64,000 nucleotides of DNA from Ecdyonurus torrentis (lineage: Eukaryota > Arthropoda > Insecta > Ephemeroptera > Heptageniidae): positions 5,316,641 through 5,380,640 of the forward strand of contig OX439137.1 in NCBI GenBank assembly GCA_949318235.1. The letters are read 5' to 3'. Shown piece by piece: positions 34,438 through 46,493 of this stretch; position 1 is the stretch's first letter; every line of letters starts with the position of its first letter. Below the pieces are notes generated by a model. It searched no databases. It saw only the letters and a list, made by a program, of their open reading frames with translations, and had not been told where the DNA came from. The position numbers were made by a program, and so were the translations under genes.

Positions 34438-35443
34438 CGGGGGAGTGCAACAATATAGGACGAGCTCTTCAAAAATTTTCATTGGATAGTGGTGCCCCCT
34501 GGGTACGCGAATCTCAACTAATTCAATTATTGCGCTGAAAATTTGAAATTCGATGTCCGTTAACAAATGTAACTGACTGGCAAATTCTCCTTTCAAGTCA
34601 TTAATGTCACTAACAATATTTTTTTGGTGTTTCTATCGATCTTAGTATTTAAAAAATGACGTATTAAGGACTTGTATGCATTAATATAGGACGAGCTCTT
34701 CAAAAATTTTCATTGGATAGTGGTGCCCCCTGAGTACGCGAATCTCAACTAATTCAATTATTGCGCTGAAAATTTGAAATTCGATGTCCGTTAAAAATGT
34801 GCCTGACTGGCAAATTCTCCTTAGAGGCTTTACAAGTCCTTAATACGTCATTTTTTTAATACTAAGATCGATAGAAACACCAAAAAAATATTATTAGTGA
34901 CATTAATGACTTGAAAGGAGAATTTGCCAGTCAGTTACATTTGTTAACGGACATCGAATTTCAAATTTTCAGCGCAATAATTGAATTAGTTGAGATTCGC
35001 GTACTCAGGGGGCACCACTATCCAATGAAAATTTTTGAAGAGCTCGTCCTATATTGTTGCACTCCCCCGATAGAGAATGCAGCTAAGGCTAAATTGATGT
35101 TGTTGAAAGTGGGGGAATGTTTACTAATGTGGAAGCAGTAGCATCCCTGACAAAAAGAAGGCGCTGAGTGTCTTTTTTTATGTAATGAACCTAGTTTACA
35201 CTGCTGCTAAGTTTCATGTTTATCACTTACTTTCTTGATAGACATAACTCATTGCATAATAGGAAAACTGGCAGCATCGCCGATGAGGCTTGCTTATCAG
35301 TCGAAATATAAAGCTGACGGAGCTATTCGTCATTCACGTTTAACACTCAGCGCCTTCTTTTAGTCAGGGATGCTACTGATTCCACATTAGTAAACATTCC
35401 CCCACTTTCAACGACATCAATTTTGCCTTACCTGCATTCTCTA
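34438..35443. repeat. compound inverted repeat (1 kb, two nested hairpins and a third copy)
   Basis: Arm 34438-34678 pairs almost perfectly with 34831-35069. The 150-bp spacer is itself a direct repeat of part of the left arm (34687-34824), so the segment is present three times. A second hairpin follows at once: 35071-35172 against 35343-35443. The arms encode a matching protein frame on outward strands. It may be a foldback element nested in another. Confidence 0.8.
34911..35141 (+). CDS. unknown short frame duplicated in inverted-repeat arms
   Basis: This frame gives 76 residues beginning MKGEFASQLHLLTDIEF and ending LLMWKQ. It crosses from the arm of the first hairpin into the second. The opposite arm (34596-34405, - strand) encodes the same first 53 residues with one change (Pro for Leu at about residue 32). 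Composition looks protein-like, with an IIELVEIRV helix-like stretch. I do not recognise it. It may be a relic of a transposase or captured exon; the identity of the two copies follows from the inverted repeat and does not by itself prove selection. Confidence 0.3.
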   Translation: MKGEFASQLHLLTDIEFQIFSAIIELVEIRVLRGHHYPMKIFEELVLYCCTPPIENAAKAKLMLLKVGECLLMWKQ

Positions 35444-35755
35444 TGTTCCAGCGAATCCATTGCATGGTTTTCTCATTACATATGTAATAACATTGTAAAT
35501 TTAGCGCGAGCTTTGCAATGATGCAGTATGTTAAATATATTAACATACATAATACATGTCACAATATCGTGTGTATGTCATGTATGCGTTATGTGCAAAA
35601 AAATATAAGCATATTGTGCATATATGTATGTAATATCACTGGTAATATGCACTGGTATTTAGTGCTGGTAGCTAAAAAATTAAAATTGGGATCCCATAGG
35701 AGCTGGGACCTAGCTGTTGATGAGATACTTCCGTGTATATATATATATATATATA

Positions 35756-35918
35756 TCGTCGTGGTTCCGCTATAATGTCCTATGTCCATTTGACCTTGAA
35801 AAATATTTTTTGCTGCAAATGACCTGAAATGGGAAAATCCAAAATTTGGGGTCGATCAGACGATTTTTATTTTTTCAATGTCATTTGGACATCGTACATT
35901 ATAGCGGAACCACGACGA
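35756..35918. mobile_element. MITE family 1, copy 2 (TA-embedded)
   Basis: Reverse orientation relative to 2485-2646, with the same GGTTCCGCTATAATGTC ends and internal CCCAAAATTTGGATTTTCCC block. TA runs border both sides. Confidence 0.85.
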
Positions 35919-35947
35919 TATATATATATACCGGTATATATATATAA

Positions 35948-36114
35948 TATTGACTAGTAAAAGAACAACTGCTTTGAGGACGACTTTAAGCGATTCGGTC
36001 ACATCTGCTTCTGTTTTTACTTACTATGCATGCGCAGTACATCAAAAGAGAAGCAGATGTGAGCGAAGTCGTTTATAGTCTGCCTCAAAACTGTTGTTTC
36101 TTTATTAGTCAATA
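35948..36114. mobile_element. MITE family 4 (TATTGACTA ends), copy 2
   Basis: Same ends, length and hairpin layout as 17112-17279, with a TGCATGCGCAGTAC centre. It lies 29 bp after MITE family 1 copy 2. Confidence 0.85.
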
Positions 36115-36176
36115 CATACAGATGACAATCAATATGCATTTATTTGTTGTGACATTGCATAGCAAATTTCTTAAAT

Positions 36177-36362
36177 ACAGCCAACTGGGGTGACTTTGAA
36201 CAACCAATTATCTCTGTCTTGGGGCCTCATTTTAGAAATTTGAAGAATCTTACTATACAGTAGTTCAAATTTGTTTTTGATATTAATGACATTTTTCAAA
36301 AATTTGAAATGATTGCCCAAAGTAGAGATAAATGAGTGTTCAAAGTCACCCCGGTTGACTGT
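36177..36362. mobile_element. MITE with CAGTCAACC-GGGTGA ends, copy 2
   Basis: Left CAGCCAACTGGGGTGACTTT and right AAAGTCACCCCGGTTGACTG are inverted; TTATCTCT and its complement pair further in. Ends resemble 12366-12487. Confidence 0.7.
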
Positions 36363-37018
36363 ACCATTGTTTTAAATGGGAATAAGGATTTGGATGCACA
36401 AAATGTTACAACAAAGAAATAAAATTCATGTAAGTGCACCATCATGTTATGTGCACAAAATAAGCCTTAACCCTAATTTTCTATTCAAAACTATTTAATT
36501 TCTTGGCTTTATTATTTTAATAATAAGAAAAAAAAAATACTGCGCTGAGGTTTCAAAAAAAAATTAAATATATGAGAGAGACACTCACTGGGTAGTTAAC
36601 ATCCCTTATCTTGGTAGCATATATTTTACTGCATAAATGCTGTGTACTATAACTATTTATGTTACATTACAACCCTAGTATGTAGTGTAATTATTTATTC
36701 AAAGTTCAAATTGCTAATAATATTTTATTTGTTCAAATATTGTCTCTTTAATTTATATCTATCCATCCAATGTACCTATATATATTAGCATTATTATTAT
36801 TTATTCTTTTTTTTTTTACTAGGGTATTATTAATAAAAATAATAAATACATAAGTCCCACCAAGACAATGAAGTCTTATAGGTGGGTGCTTAATCAAACT
36901 TATAAAAATGTTACAGTAGTAAGCATTAAAAAATTTAAAATAATAATTAAACACATCAGCACATTTCACAAAATATATCCTATATGTATTAACCACAAGA
37001 ATATAAAAATAATATCAC

Positions 37019-37186
37019 TATTGACTGATAAAGAAACAACTGTTTTGAAGCCGACTGTAAGGAATTTCGCTCACATCCGTTTCCGTTTCGACTTACTGCG
37101 CACGCGTAGTAAGGAGAAACGGAAGTGGATGTGACCAAAATCGCTTATAGTCGGCCTCAAAACTGTTTTTCCTTTACTAGTCAATA
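37019..37186. mobile_element. MITE family 4 (TATTGACTA ends), copy 3
   Basis: Same layout as 17112-17279; the centre reads CTGCGCACGCGTAG. The ends keep TA at both borders. Confidence 0.85.
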
Positions 37187-37689
37187 CTTAGAACAAACAA
37201 ACAAATTATATTATTTACAAAAATACCAATTGCATCATAATGGCCTGTTTTCAATTCTCATGGAAAATTGTGCAAAAAGTTTTGTGATTTTTTTTTTTTT
37301 TTTTTTTTAAATTAAGATTGCATGAAATTAAAGTACTGTAATTACTCTTAAAAATATTGCTAGTCATATACTATGATAAAACTTCATTAGTTACATTTTA
37401 TAAATACACTATTCATTGACAATTATGTAAATTAAGTAGCTATCATAACATAACATCATGACTAAGCATATTATTGCATAAGTATAAACCACAATAACTT
37501 TATGTATTATTCACTATTATCACAGCAAAATACTCTGTGGCATATTTATTAACTTCAATAATATTTGCAGTGTAGGATTACCATTAAAACACAGTTTGCA
37601 GTTTGTAAAATTTGTACTAAATTTTTTGAAAACAGTAAGTGCTGATAGCTTTTATATACTGTACATGCATTGACAGCATTTATATATAG

Positions 37690-37690
37690 G

Positions 37691-37782
<92 letters not shown>

Positions 37783-37867
37783 TTGGGATGCAGAAATGCG
37801 ACCGATGAGAAAAATCATGAGTAAAAACCTCATGATTTTTCTCATCGGTCGCATTTCTGCATCCCAA

Positions 37868-37940
<73 letters not shown>
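37690..37940. repeat. two TA arrays around a perfect 95-bp hairpin
   Basis: TA runs 37690-37776 and 37873-37939 flank a hairpin 37778-37872. Its 44-bp arms (starting CGATGTTGGGATGCAGAAAT) pair perfectly across a 7-nt loop TAAAAAC. With the TA arms included the whole 250 bp can fold. Tyr-Ile frames over it are artefacts. Confidence 0.85.
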
Positions 37941-37945
<5 letters not shown>

Positions 37946-39261
37946 TTAAAAGAGGAAGAAAAACAGATTCCATATTGAAATTTAATGGCATTTGTGACAT
38001 TTTGTGGTCCTGTAATAGACCCAAAAACCTGTCCTTCTTTACCTACATAATGTTCCATTTTAAAAATCCTATTTTTATTATTATTATTATTTAATCTCCC
38101 TTACTGCAAGACTTTTAACATCTCTTAAAAGATTTCACCCTATGACACAAATTGTCATTTTTAATTGTATATTTTCTACTATTTTAATTTGTGTGCAAAC
38201 TATCTGGTAAAAATCGAGCTTTATTATTATTACCGTTAGCCCAATTAACAACTAGGCAACTTGCAACGCTTTTTTTTTTTTTTTTTTTTTTTCTTTCAGC
38301 CTCCAATTATTAAATATTAAAGAAATGTTATGATTTTAAAACCTACTATGTAAAGTAGTACAATGTACATGTCTCAGAATATAAGGATGTACTCTTAATT
38401 AAGAATGAAAAATGATCTTGCAAAGTCGCTCCATAGATCATAAGTCACTCCACCTTATGGTAGTTTTATTATTAGGCCTATGGGTTAATCAGAAATGTAG
38501 CCATAAATAATTTTTATTATGAAGCCTAAATATTTTTTGGAGAAATTTCTTTTAAATAAAATGTTAATGATTGCTGAATACATAGGAAAACGTCAATTTT
38601 TATGAAATTTTAAGGCATAGTGCAATAAATTATATCATGCTTTCTTGAACCTTCATTCATTTTGAATTACCCAATATTTTTATTCAACTTTTTTTTTATG
38701 ACAATAACTAATTATGTATTTAATATTTCTGTTCCAGATTTCTTCTACAATGTGAAGATATGAATTTAGACATATGAATTGTGCCATACAAAACCAAAGA
38801 AGCTCCATACAAAATAAAGTCGCACCTAGTCATCAAAACTAACTAATATTATCAATAAATATATTTATCCATATTTTTTACTAGTGTACCAAAGCTTGGG
38901 AAAATTTTTATTTTATTTTTAGCTGGATTCAGCTAAACCCAAGAAATACTAGATTTTTTTTTTCTGCATAATACAACAAAATATATATACCTTGCCATAT
39001 TTAAAATTATTTAAAGATATATAATTGATTAATAAAAATAAATATTGTATATTATAGTAAATATTATGTGTAAAATTAGATATATTAGCACTGTGTATTA
39101 ATTGTATTAATATAAAAAAATACAACTACTTTTAGATTAAGATTATATTATAGATTTATTTAAATTTAGTAAACTTGTAAAAAAAAAAAACTTAAAGAAT
39201 ATTAAACAATCAAGGAAAGACTAAAAGAGAGAGAGAGAGTATTTTTAACAATTAAAGCAAC
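37941..39261. other. intergenic stretch upstream of zinc-finger gene 1
   Basis: No coding region is recognised. A good acceptor-like site lies at 38725-38737, and poly-T occurs at about 38270-38292. An in-frame TAA at 39253-39255 closes the reading frame just upstream of the gene's ATG. Confidence 0.5.
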
Positions 39262-40618
39262 ATGGATAATTGCGTATTCAAATGTGGTGATTGCCAGAAG
39301 AAATTTATCTCTAAAGAACGTTTACGTACCCACATCAGAGTTCACACTCAAGATAAGCCATTCAGATGTGATCATTGTCCTAAGGCATTTCCACGTTCAA
39401 GTCAACTTAATCAACATAAGAAAACTCATTTACCAGATCGTCCTTATAAATGTAATCTCTGTCATGCGGAATTTACCTCCACTGGAAATCTCAAGGTATG
39501 TTACCTTTTTTTTTTTTTTTTCCTCATCCCCTTGGTATGATAAAATGATCTCCAATACCTCTCGCCACCCCCTAATTTTAGTTTGCTACCTAATTGGTGT
39601 TATGATAATTAGGAAAAATTGACTTTGCATGGTTGATTGATGAAAAGATAATATAGAATATGTATTCTGGGGGCTGATTCTGTAACTTCATAACGAACGA
39701 AATTATTCGATATCTTATGTAAATTTGTTTGTTGCAACAAAGCGAAAAAGTTACAGAATCAGCCCCCTGATTATCAATTATTATCAAAAAGTAGTGTGAA
39801 CCTGTCAGCTTTTCAATGATATAGCATACAATAATGATGTCATGCAGTATCTAAAAATTTATTGATTTCAAGATCTACTTTAGTGTGTAATGAAAAGCAA
39901 ATTGATTTAATAAATAAATAATTTAATTATACCTATTACCGGTAATAATGTAAATATTCTATAATGCTGAAAATGCTCTATCGATGGCTCTGTGGAAAAC
40001 CAAACTATCCATAGTCCATAGTCTCCGTATACCTCAAATTTGGAACATTTGCGCTCTCCACTTCTCCCGAAATTGAAGCATCTGTAATGTTGTGCTGGTA
40101 AGAGATGTTTCAATTTCAGCAGAGGCGGAGAGCGCAGATGTTCCAAATGTAAGGCGCGGGAAGACTACAGATAGTTCAGTTTTCCACAGAGCCATCACTA
40201 TGCATTATTATATATTTTTTTACTTTTTTGCCTTGGTTAGGAATAATTTTCTCTACCATGGTTAGGCTGACCATCCGTCCCGGATTAGCCGGGTCAGTCC
40301 CGGTTTCAACTCTAAAGTCCCGGCAATGTCTAGGTTTTATATTTTGCTGGAAAATCAATAAAAAGTAAACAATTTAAAGATTGCGGTAAAGAAAAAAAAA
40401 TGTCAAAAGATCGTTGAAGCATTTTCGTAATATTTTTTGTAGCATATTAAATTATACACCATAGTTATGCCAATTTTTTATTTTATTTTATTATTATTAT
40501 TATTATTATTATGTTTGAGAGGGGCGGTTGTTTTGGCTCAAATAGGACGTACACGTACCGTACGTTACATTTGTTATTTGTGATATAACTACTATTATTT
40601 ATTAAAAAATTGTTTCAT

Positions 40619-40653
<35 letters not shown>

Positions 40654-43600
40654 AGTGAAAAAAATAAAAATAGACGGCAGAAAGCAGTGAAAGAAATCAA
40701 TGTACTTTTAAATAAATTCTTGCAATAAGACAAAAAAATGATGAAATTTTGGAGGCCACGCCCCCTTTCCTGAAAATTTCTTTCTTTCGGCGGGGACCCC
40801 CGGCCGTGCTTGAGGGTCCCAGTTTGCACACTTTTAATTATGGTCAGCCTAACCATGGTGTCCCTGTCAATCTAAGCTCATTACAATTTCTCATTCACCA
40901 AATTTTCCTAATCTATCTGTGTTTTTCTATTAAATCTTTGTATTAGGATATCAATCATTGCATAGTCCATTTTTCCTTAATAATAATAACTCTTTCAAAA
41001 ATGTGTATGGCACTTTGCACATTTGCTTTCTGTTCTTGTCAATTTAAAATTGCTCAGCAATTATGGTTATCTTATTTGCTATTAGATAAACTAAGGAAAG
41101 AAAACCAGTGTGTTTGGATATGATAAAATTAAAAGGAAGCAATAGTAGAAACCAACACAGGCCTTATCATAGTGAAGAAATTTCGTATTCAGTGAAGATC
41201 ATGCTATCACATAGATAATAAACATATTGGTAGCTTTTGGCACATTACTTTAAAAGAAATGAAGTATGTGCCTTTTCAGACTTGAAAAAAAAAATAAATA
41301 AATAAAAAAAAAAAAAAAAAAAAAAAAAGATTCTACAGTAAGCAAGCTTCTTCAGCCTTACAGAGAGAATGTATGAATTCATAATTTAGTTCTGAAAAAG
41401 TCTGAAAAGCACTTACATATTTCATTTCTCTTTGAGTAGCAATAGTAGCATACTTAAAACTTTCAACATTTATATTAATAAACTTTAAAAATAGATGTTT
41501 CTAAATTTTAACCAAACTGTAGGCCATATCTCTTCACTTTATTTGCTATTATATAATGACAATTTTAGTCTACACAATTGTAGTAAAAATTCATATTGAT
41601 GATGGTTGCTTAATCTCGTAAAATATTTTAATTCAAATAGAAGACTTGCAAAAGAGGTTTAAAAGAGAAAATAAATAGACAAACAATAACAGTATCTAAG
41701 CTGATTTAACATGCTTTCTTATGGGGAAATGAAGCAGCAGTTAGAAAATTTTCTTGATACTGTACTATTAATTTTACTGTAGCATACTGAGCCTCATCTA
41801 AGCTTTTGTTTTCCTAAGGCATTAAAAACATTACTTTTAAACAAGCAATATTATACAATTGATGAATTTTTGAAAGACCAAATATATCTCCAATTTACTT
41901 TATTATGTTATATGTTAACTATTTGTTTACAAGCATCCATGGTTCTTTACAAGAAACATGGATGTTCATCAACATATGACCAGATCAAGCAATCTAATAC
42001 ATAATGAATCTAATAATCTTACACTTACCACTAAAAGTCCTAAAAATCAATGTACATCAATTTACAATCATCTTTCAAAATTCTTAATATCCCAAAATTG
42101 TAATAATAAAAATGTGAGGAATATAGTTGTTGATTTTATGTGTAAATGTGTCTTGTATAACTTAAGGCGGGAAATCAGGTACTGCGGGATTTGACTAAAA
42201 AGTTGTAAAGACAGAAAAATCTGAAATTTTGTACAGTGGTACATTAGGATTAGGTATCTTCAAAAATGTAAAAATTTTGGGGGGTCACCATGCTAGATTT
42301 TCAATTATAATTTTTTAAAGTTTTAGTCCCATAAGAGCCCATGTTAATTTCAATAATTAATTTCTCTCTTATCTCATGGTCATGGGTTCTGAAAATTTTA
42401 TCATAGGTAGCTGTTACTATTAACTTTCAAATGGCATCAGAAAATTTGAAGTTTTTTTTTTTTAGATTTTGAGATACAAGCCATCTATATACAATCCTTA
42501 AAGGAGTTCTATGAGATTGACGCTGAATTATTTATACAAATATTTCAAAACAAGCACAAAGTTGCAAAATTGTGAGTTGTAGTAAAGGAGGGACTATTTT
42601 GTATATTCTGTAAATATTTATTTTGTGTTTTTTTTTTTTCCTTGGACTAGATCTATATTACTGTATGTAATCCTCTGATCAATAAACTTATTTTTATTTA
42701 TTTTATATTGTATGTTGTATTGATACTTCCTCATTGTGTGTAATTTTTTTATTTTATTGACTATCATTTCTAATTGTAAATTTTTATACAATAACCTAAG
42801 TGGATATGCATTGTTGTATTGTGTATTGTGATTGTAGGATGACAGAAATGAATAAACATATTTGAATTTGAATTCCAAATCAATTGGATGATACAATAAT
42901 TTGTAGGCAAATTGCTTGAGATTCATGTAAACAAATTTTTTGAGGCTCAGTATGCTACAGTAAAAATTTCTGACTCAAGTTAAAGCTTCATTGCCCCATA
43001 AGAAAGCTTGTTATTTTTAGGCATCTACTAGTTTTTTAGACTGAGTTTATTTATTTATTTTTTGTTTCTTCACTAAACCCCATTTATTTCAAAGTCTTCT
43101 ATTATCCAAGTGCACTAACTCCTATCTTTTAAAAGATAATTTTTGAAAATTCACTAAAGATGATTTATACTTTATTATACATTTAACCATGTGCAATCTG
43201 AAATTTCAGGTTCACTTGAAACGTCATCTTGGTGTAAAGGAGTTTTCCTGTGATGTGTGTGGAAAGCAATTCACACGTCGAGATGGATTACAAAAACATC
43301 TTGCATGTTTCCACGGAGGAGAAAAACCATTCGAATGTACCATCTGCAAGAAACGTTACAAGGGACATCTCATGCAGCATTTCAGGACTCATCTGCGTGA
43401 AAAACCTCATGAGTAAGTACTATACTATGTCACACTATTCAATATTAGTCTGTACTACACTATGTAAATACTGTACAATAATTTTAGTCAATTTGCACCA
43501 GGTGATGTATTAGTGTGTGGTGCTTCCATAATGGTTGACCACATGTCAACCAATTTGTGTAATATGTCCAGAAGTGACCTTTGACTGCAGTCAGTATGAT

Positions 43601-43856
43601 ATGAAATATAGGTGTAAATTATTGATAAATAAAGCTTACATTGGGAAAAATTGGGGAAGGAGAATTGAACTTGCAGACAAGGACTATTGAGAGTCACTCA
43701 AGGGTCTTTGTCAGCTATTGCTCAACACCCTTTCCTTAATTTTTGCAATCTATGTGTTTCCTATGCAATCTTCATTAATTAGTCATATCACTGTCAATTT
43801 TTTCCTAGACTTAGTTGAAGTATGGTATCAATAAATATTAGGGGTAAAAATATATT

Positions 43857-43901
<45 letters not shown>

Positions 43902-46493
43902 CATAATGTAGCTATATAAGCATTACAATTTGTAATTATCAAATTTTGTTCAAAATAATAATGAAACAAATGCATTGTAATATACAAGCAACTCAAACAA
44001 GGATAAGTGACATGATAACCAGCAGTCAATATAATTTTCTCCAAATTCAGAATTGTTTTTTTATACTTGTACAATCATGTTATTGCATACTTTTAAGTGA
44101 GATTGTCTATTTAATATTTCAGGTGTGAGGTTTGCAAAGCCAAGTTTGTGCAGCGTTCTCAACTCACTGTTCATCAACGCATCCACACTGGCGAGAAACC
44201 TTATCCATGCAAGGAATGTGGTCGCAGATTTGCCCACTCTACTGCTCTCAAGCTGCACATGCGCAGACATACCGGGGAAAAACCATTCAGATGTCCCATT
44301 TGTCCAAGTACATCCTTTGTGCAGGTAAACAAAAATCTCTTCCTTTAATGATTTACCTTCTAGCTTGATTGAGATAACCAACCATCACAGTTAGGTACAT
44401 AATAAATTTGAAAGACAAAGATAGAGGAGGAACCATATTAAAGAGAGTCTGGTTTGGTAAGAATCTTACTAGTACAGAGATAAAAATAATAATAATAAAA
44501 TGCTTAGGTTTTGACATTAAATTCTTTGTTATTAGAACTATGAATGATCTAATTTAGGCTCATGTTAGAAAGTACTAGACAGTTATTTAACTGGTGAAAA
44601 AATTACTTACCCGTAAAATCTCATTTGCCATTCCAGGATGGAGGTTAACTCTTTGCTTGCATATTTGTGTTACAGCTGCCTCATTTGAAGAAGCACATGC
44701 GCTGTATCCACAAAACAGATAAGCCTTACTTGTGTGTACGCTGCAAACAGTACTACAAGAAGAAAGTGGAGTTAGATGCACATCATGAGACTTGTAAGAG
44801 TGATGAAAATTTACCTCCAGGCAAGATCAGTAATGGAACTCAGACTGACCCAGATCTCGGTGTAAGTAGCTCTTGGTGTTTACAGAAATCAGAGGAAAGA
44901 AAATAGTTGGATGATCTAAGCATTTCATGTGGAGAATTACATTACACAACTTTCTTTAATGGCTAGCCTATTTTTCTCTCCTTTGAGTACTGTTTAAACC
45001 GATTTTTTTTTCTATAATATGTATAACCCAACTGTTGTTTATGATATATTACAGTATTTAAAAAAAGTGTAAATAGGCATGTACTTTAATTAGAAATAAT
45101 TAACTTTTAAGTTTGGTCTACAGAACACCATGATTGAATTTTGTCCGGCAGATTTCATAGTTAAAATTGCTTAACAAAACACTAAAAAAAACAACTTATA
45201 TTTTACAATGATGTCCACTTTAGCTTCAGTTCTTTTATCACTCAAACATATTTATGCTGTTACACTGAGATTAAGAGGGTAAGAGTATGTCGGTAAAAAG
45301 TATAACTGAACTTTAATGAGTGGTCTAACTCTCTATGTCCAGAAGAAATATTTGCAAAGCAATTATTTTTTATATCATTAGCAATTATTAGCAATATTTA
45401 TTAATAATTTTGAAAGGGGAGGATCCGCGGAAAAAGTTGGGCCAATTGCTTATCCACTACAGCATTGCTGAACACTAATAGGTTTTTAGGAAGGAAAGAA
45501 AGTTAGCCAAGGGCTTGGAGACCCACATTTATTTTAAGCCACTGAAAATATTTGGCAAATATTTTGCTAGCTTTACTTATTAGAAATGTATGTTTCTTGT
45601 GATTTCAGGATGACTATGACATTGATGAACCAGGTGAGCTGGTTGTTGTGGAGGAGGCAGATGACAAAGAAGGAGAGGAGGAGGTGGAAGAAGAAGAAGG
45701 AGAAGATGAGGCACAAAACATAGTTGCTGTTGATCCTCTTGAGATAAAAATCACAAAGAGTCCTCGTGCAAGTCGTAGCAACAACAATGTGAGTACCGCT
45801 GTAGAGTCGACTCAAGCCACGCCCACAAAACCAAAGAAAAAATCATCACCACCTCCTCCCAAGCAGGTAAACACTCGTAATTCACAAAGTGGACCTGATT
45901 TGCCTGCTAAAAATAATTCTAGCATTGAATCACCATCAAAATCTAGCAGCAATGAAAAGAAATCACCAGCTAAAACACCACCACCACCACCACCACCTAA
46001 GCCTAAAGTAACATTAAAAATTCGTAAATCTCGTTTATTGAGTGTACGTAATTCAGAAAGTCCCCCAACATCTCCTCAAACTCGTAGTTCTAAGCAGGTA
46101 ACTCCAGCTCCAACAACAACAACAACAACAACAAACACAACAACAGCAGCTACAGTGGTAAGTCCACCACAACAAGAACCGCCACCTAAAAAGAAAGTGG
46201 CTGTAATGACAACTGATCAAATGCGGGAACGTGTAGGAGAACTACTACAAAAAATCTCCACTCCTGATCGTTTAATTGCACTTGGGTTTGGAACTCGTGC
46301 AATCGATGATGTTTTACATGATTCCATCTCAAGTTCAGGACGCAAACCGTGTGATGCTACTCTACCAGTGCCTGAACGACTACGTAAAAACGTCGATATA
46401 TTACTAGAGTGGACCATTCCTCCTCAGTTTATGGCGAAGTTTCGTAAAGAGAAGAGAACTACTGAGGAATTGTTGGAAGAACTTACATCGTGA
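39262..46493 (+). CDS. C2H2 zinc-finger protein, nine fingers, acidic/proline-rich tail
   Basis: Five exons join in frame: 39262-39495, 43210-43412, 44123-44324, 44676-44861 and 45609-46493, giving 569 residues. The ATG has a strong context (ACATGG) and an in-frame stop 9 nt upstream. Nine consecutive C2H2 units lie at about residues 6-262, with TGEKP-type linkers between several; finger 5 is short and finger 9 is C2HC. An acidic run follows (about 289-315), then a Ser/Thr/Pro/Lys-rich segment with poly-Pro and poly-Thr. A compact C-terminal region (about 475-569) contains [16 protein letters not shown] and [16 protein letters not shown]. Likely a nuclear DNA-binding regulator. I do not recognise the C-terminal region or the orthologue. 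Intron 1 is 3.7 kb and full of mobile elements. Confidence 0.85.
39669..39767. mobile_element. foldback with GGGGGCTGATTCTGTAAC ends (99 bp)
   Basis: Perfectly inverted 18-20 bp ends (GGGGGCTGATTCTGTAACTT) around a short centre. One arm is also found alone at 13434-13482. Confidence 0.75.
39983..40196. mobile_element. foldback with GATGGCTCTGTGG ends (214 bp)
   Basis: GATGGCTCTGTGGAAAACC pairs with the right end, and TTGGAACATTTGCGCTCTCC pairs with GGAGAGCGCAGATGTTCCAA internally. Intron 1 of zinc-finger gene 1. Confidence 0.7.
40255..40859. mobile_element. hAT-like family B, copy 2 (589 bp)
   Basis: The element 40263-40851 has ends TAGGCTGACCAT and ATGGTCAGCCTA and exact 8-bp duplications ACCATGGT. 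Its body matches 27160-27841 with small deletions. Intron 1 of zinc-finger gene 1. Confidence 0.9.
41708..43018. mobile_element. 1.3-kb element with long inverted ends, hosting a nested insertion
   Basis: CTTTCTTATGGGGAAATGAAGC (41714-41735) and TTTTACTGTAGCATACTGAGC (about 41772-41792) reappear as reverse complements, in mirrored order, at 42936-43008. The arms are about 90 bp, so this is one TIR unit. A TTAA-family element (42166-42497) is nested inside it. No transposase frame is seen. Confidence 0.6.
42162..42501. mobile_element. TTAA-element family 3, copy 2
   Basis: The element 42166-42497 is flanked by TTAA on both sides, starts GGCGGGAAATCAGGTACTGC and ends TATATACAATCC. Nearly the same sequence in reverse is at 59015-59350. 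The two ends share only GG, so TIRs are minimal; TTAA on both sides suggests piggyBac-type integration. Confidence 0.7.
43859..43901. repeat. long poly-T tract
   Basis: About 43 T residues in intron 2 of zinc-finger gene 1. The length may vary between individuals or be imprecise in the assembly. Confidence 0.85.

Noticed and set aside
43250..43513. Alternative + frame over zinc-finger exon 2
   Set aside because: The other frame gives canonical C2H2 spacing and consensus splice junctions.
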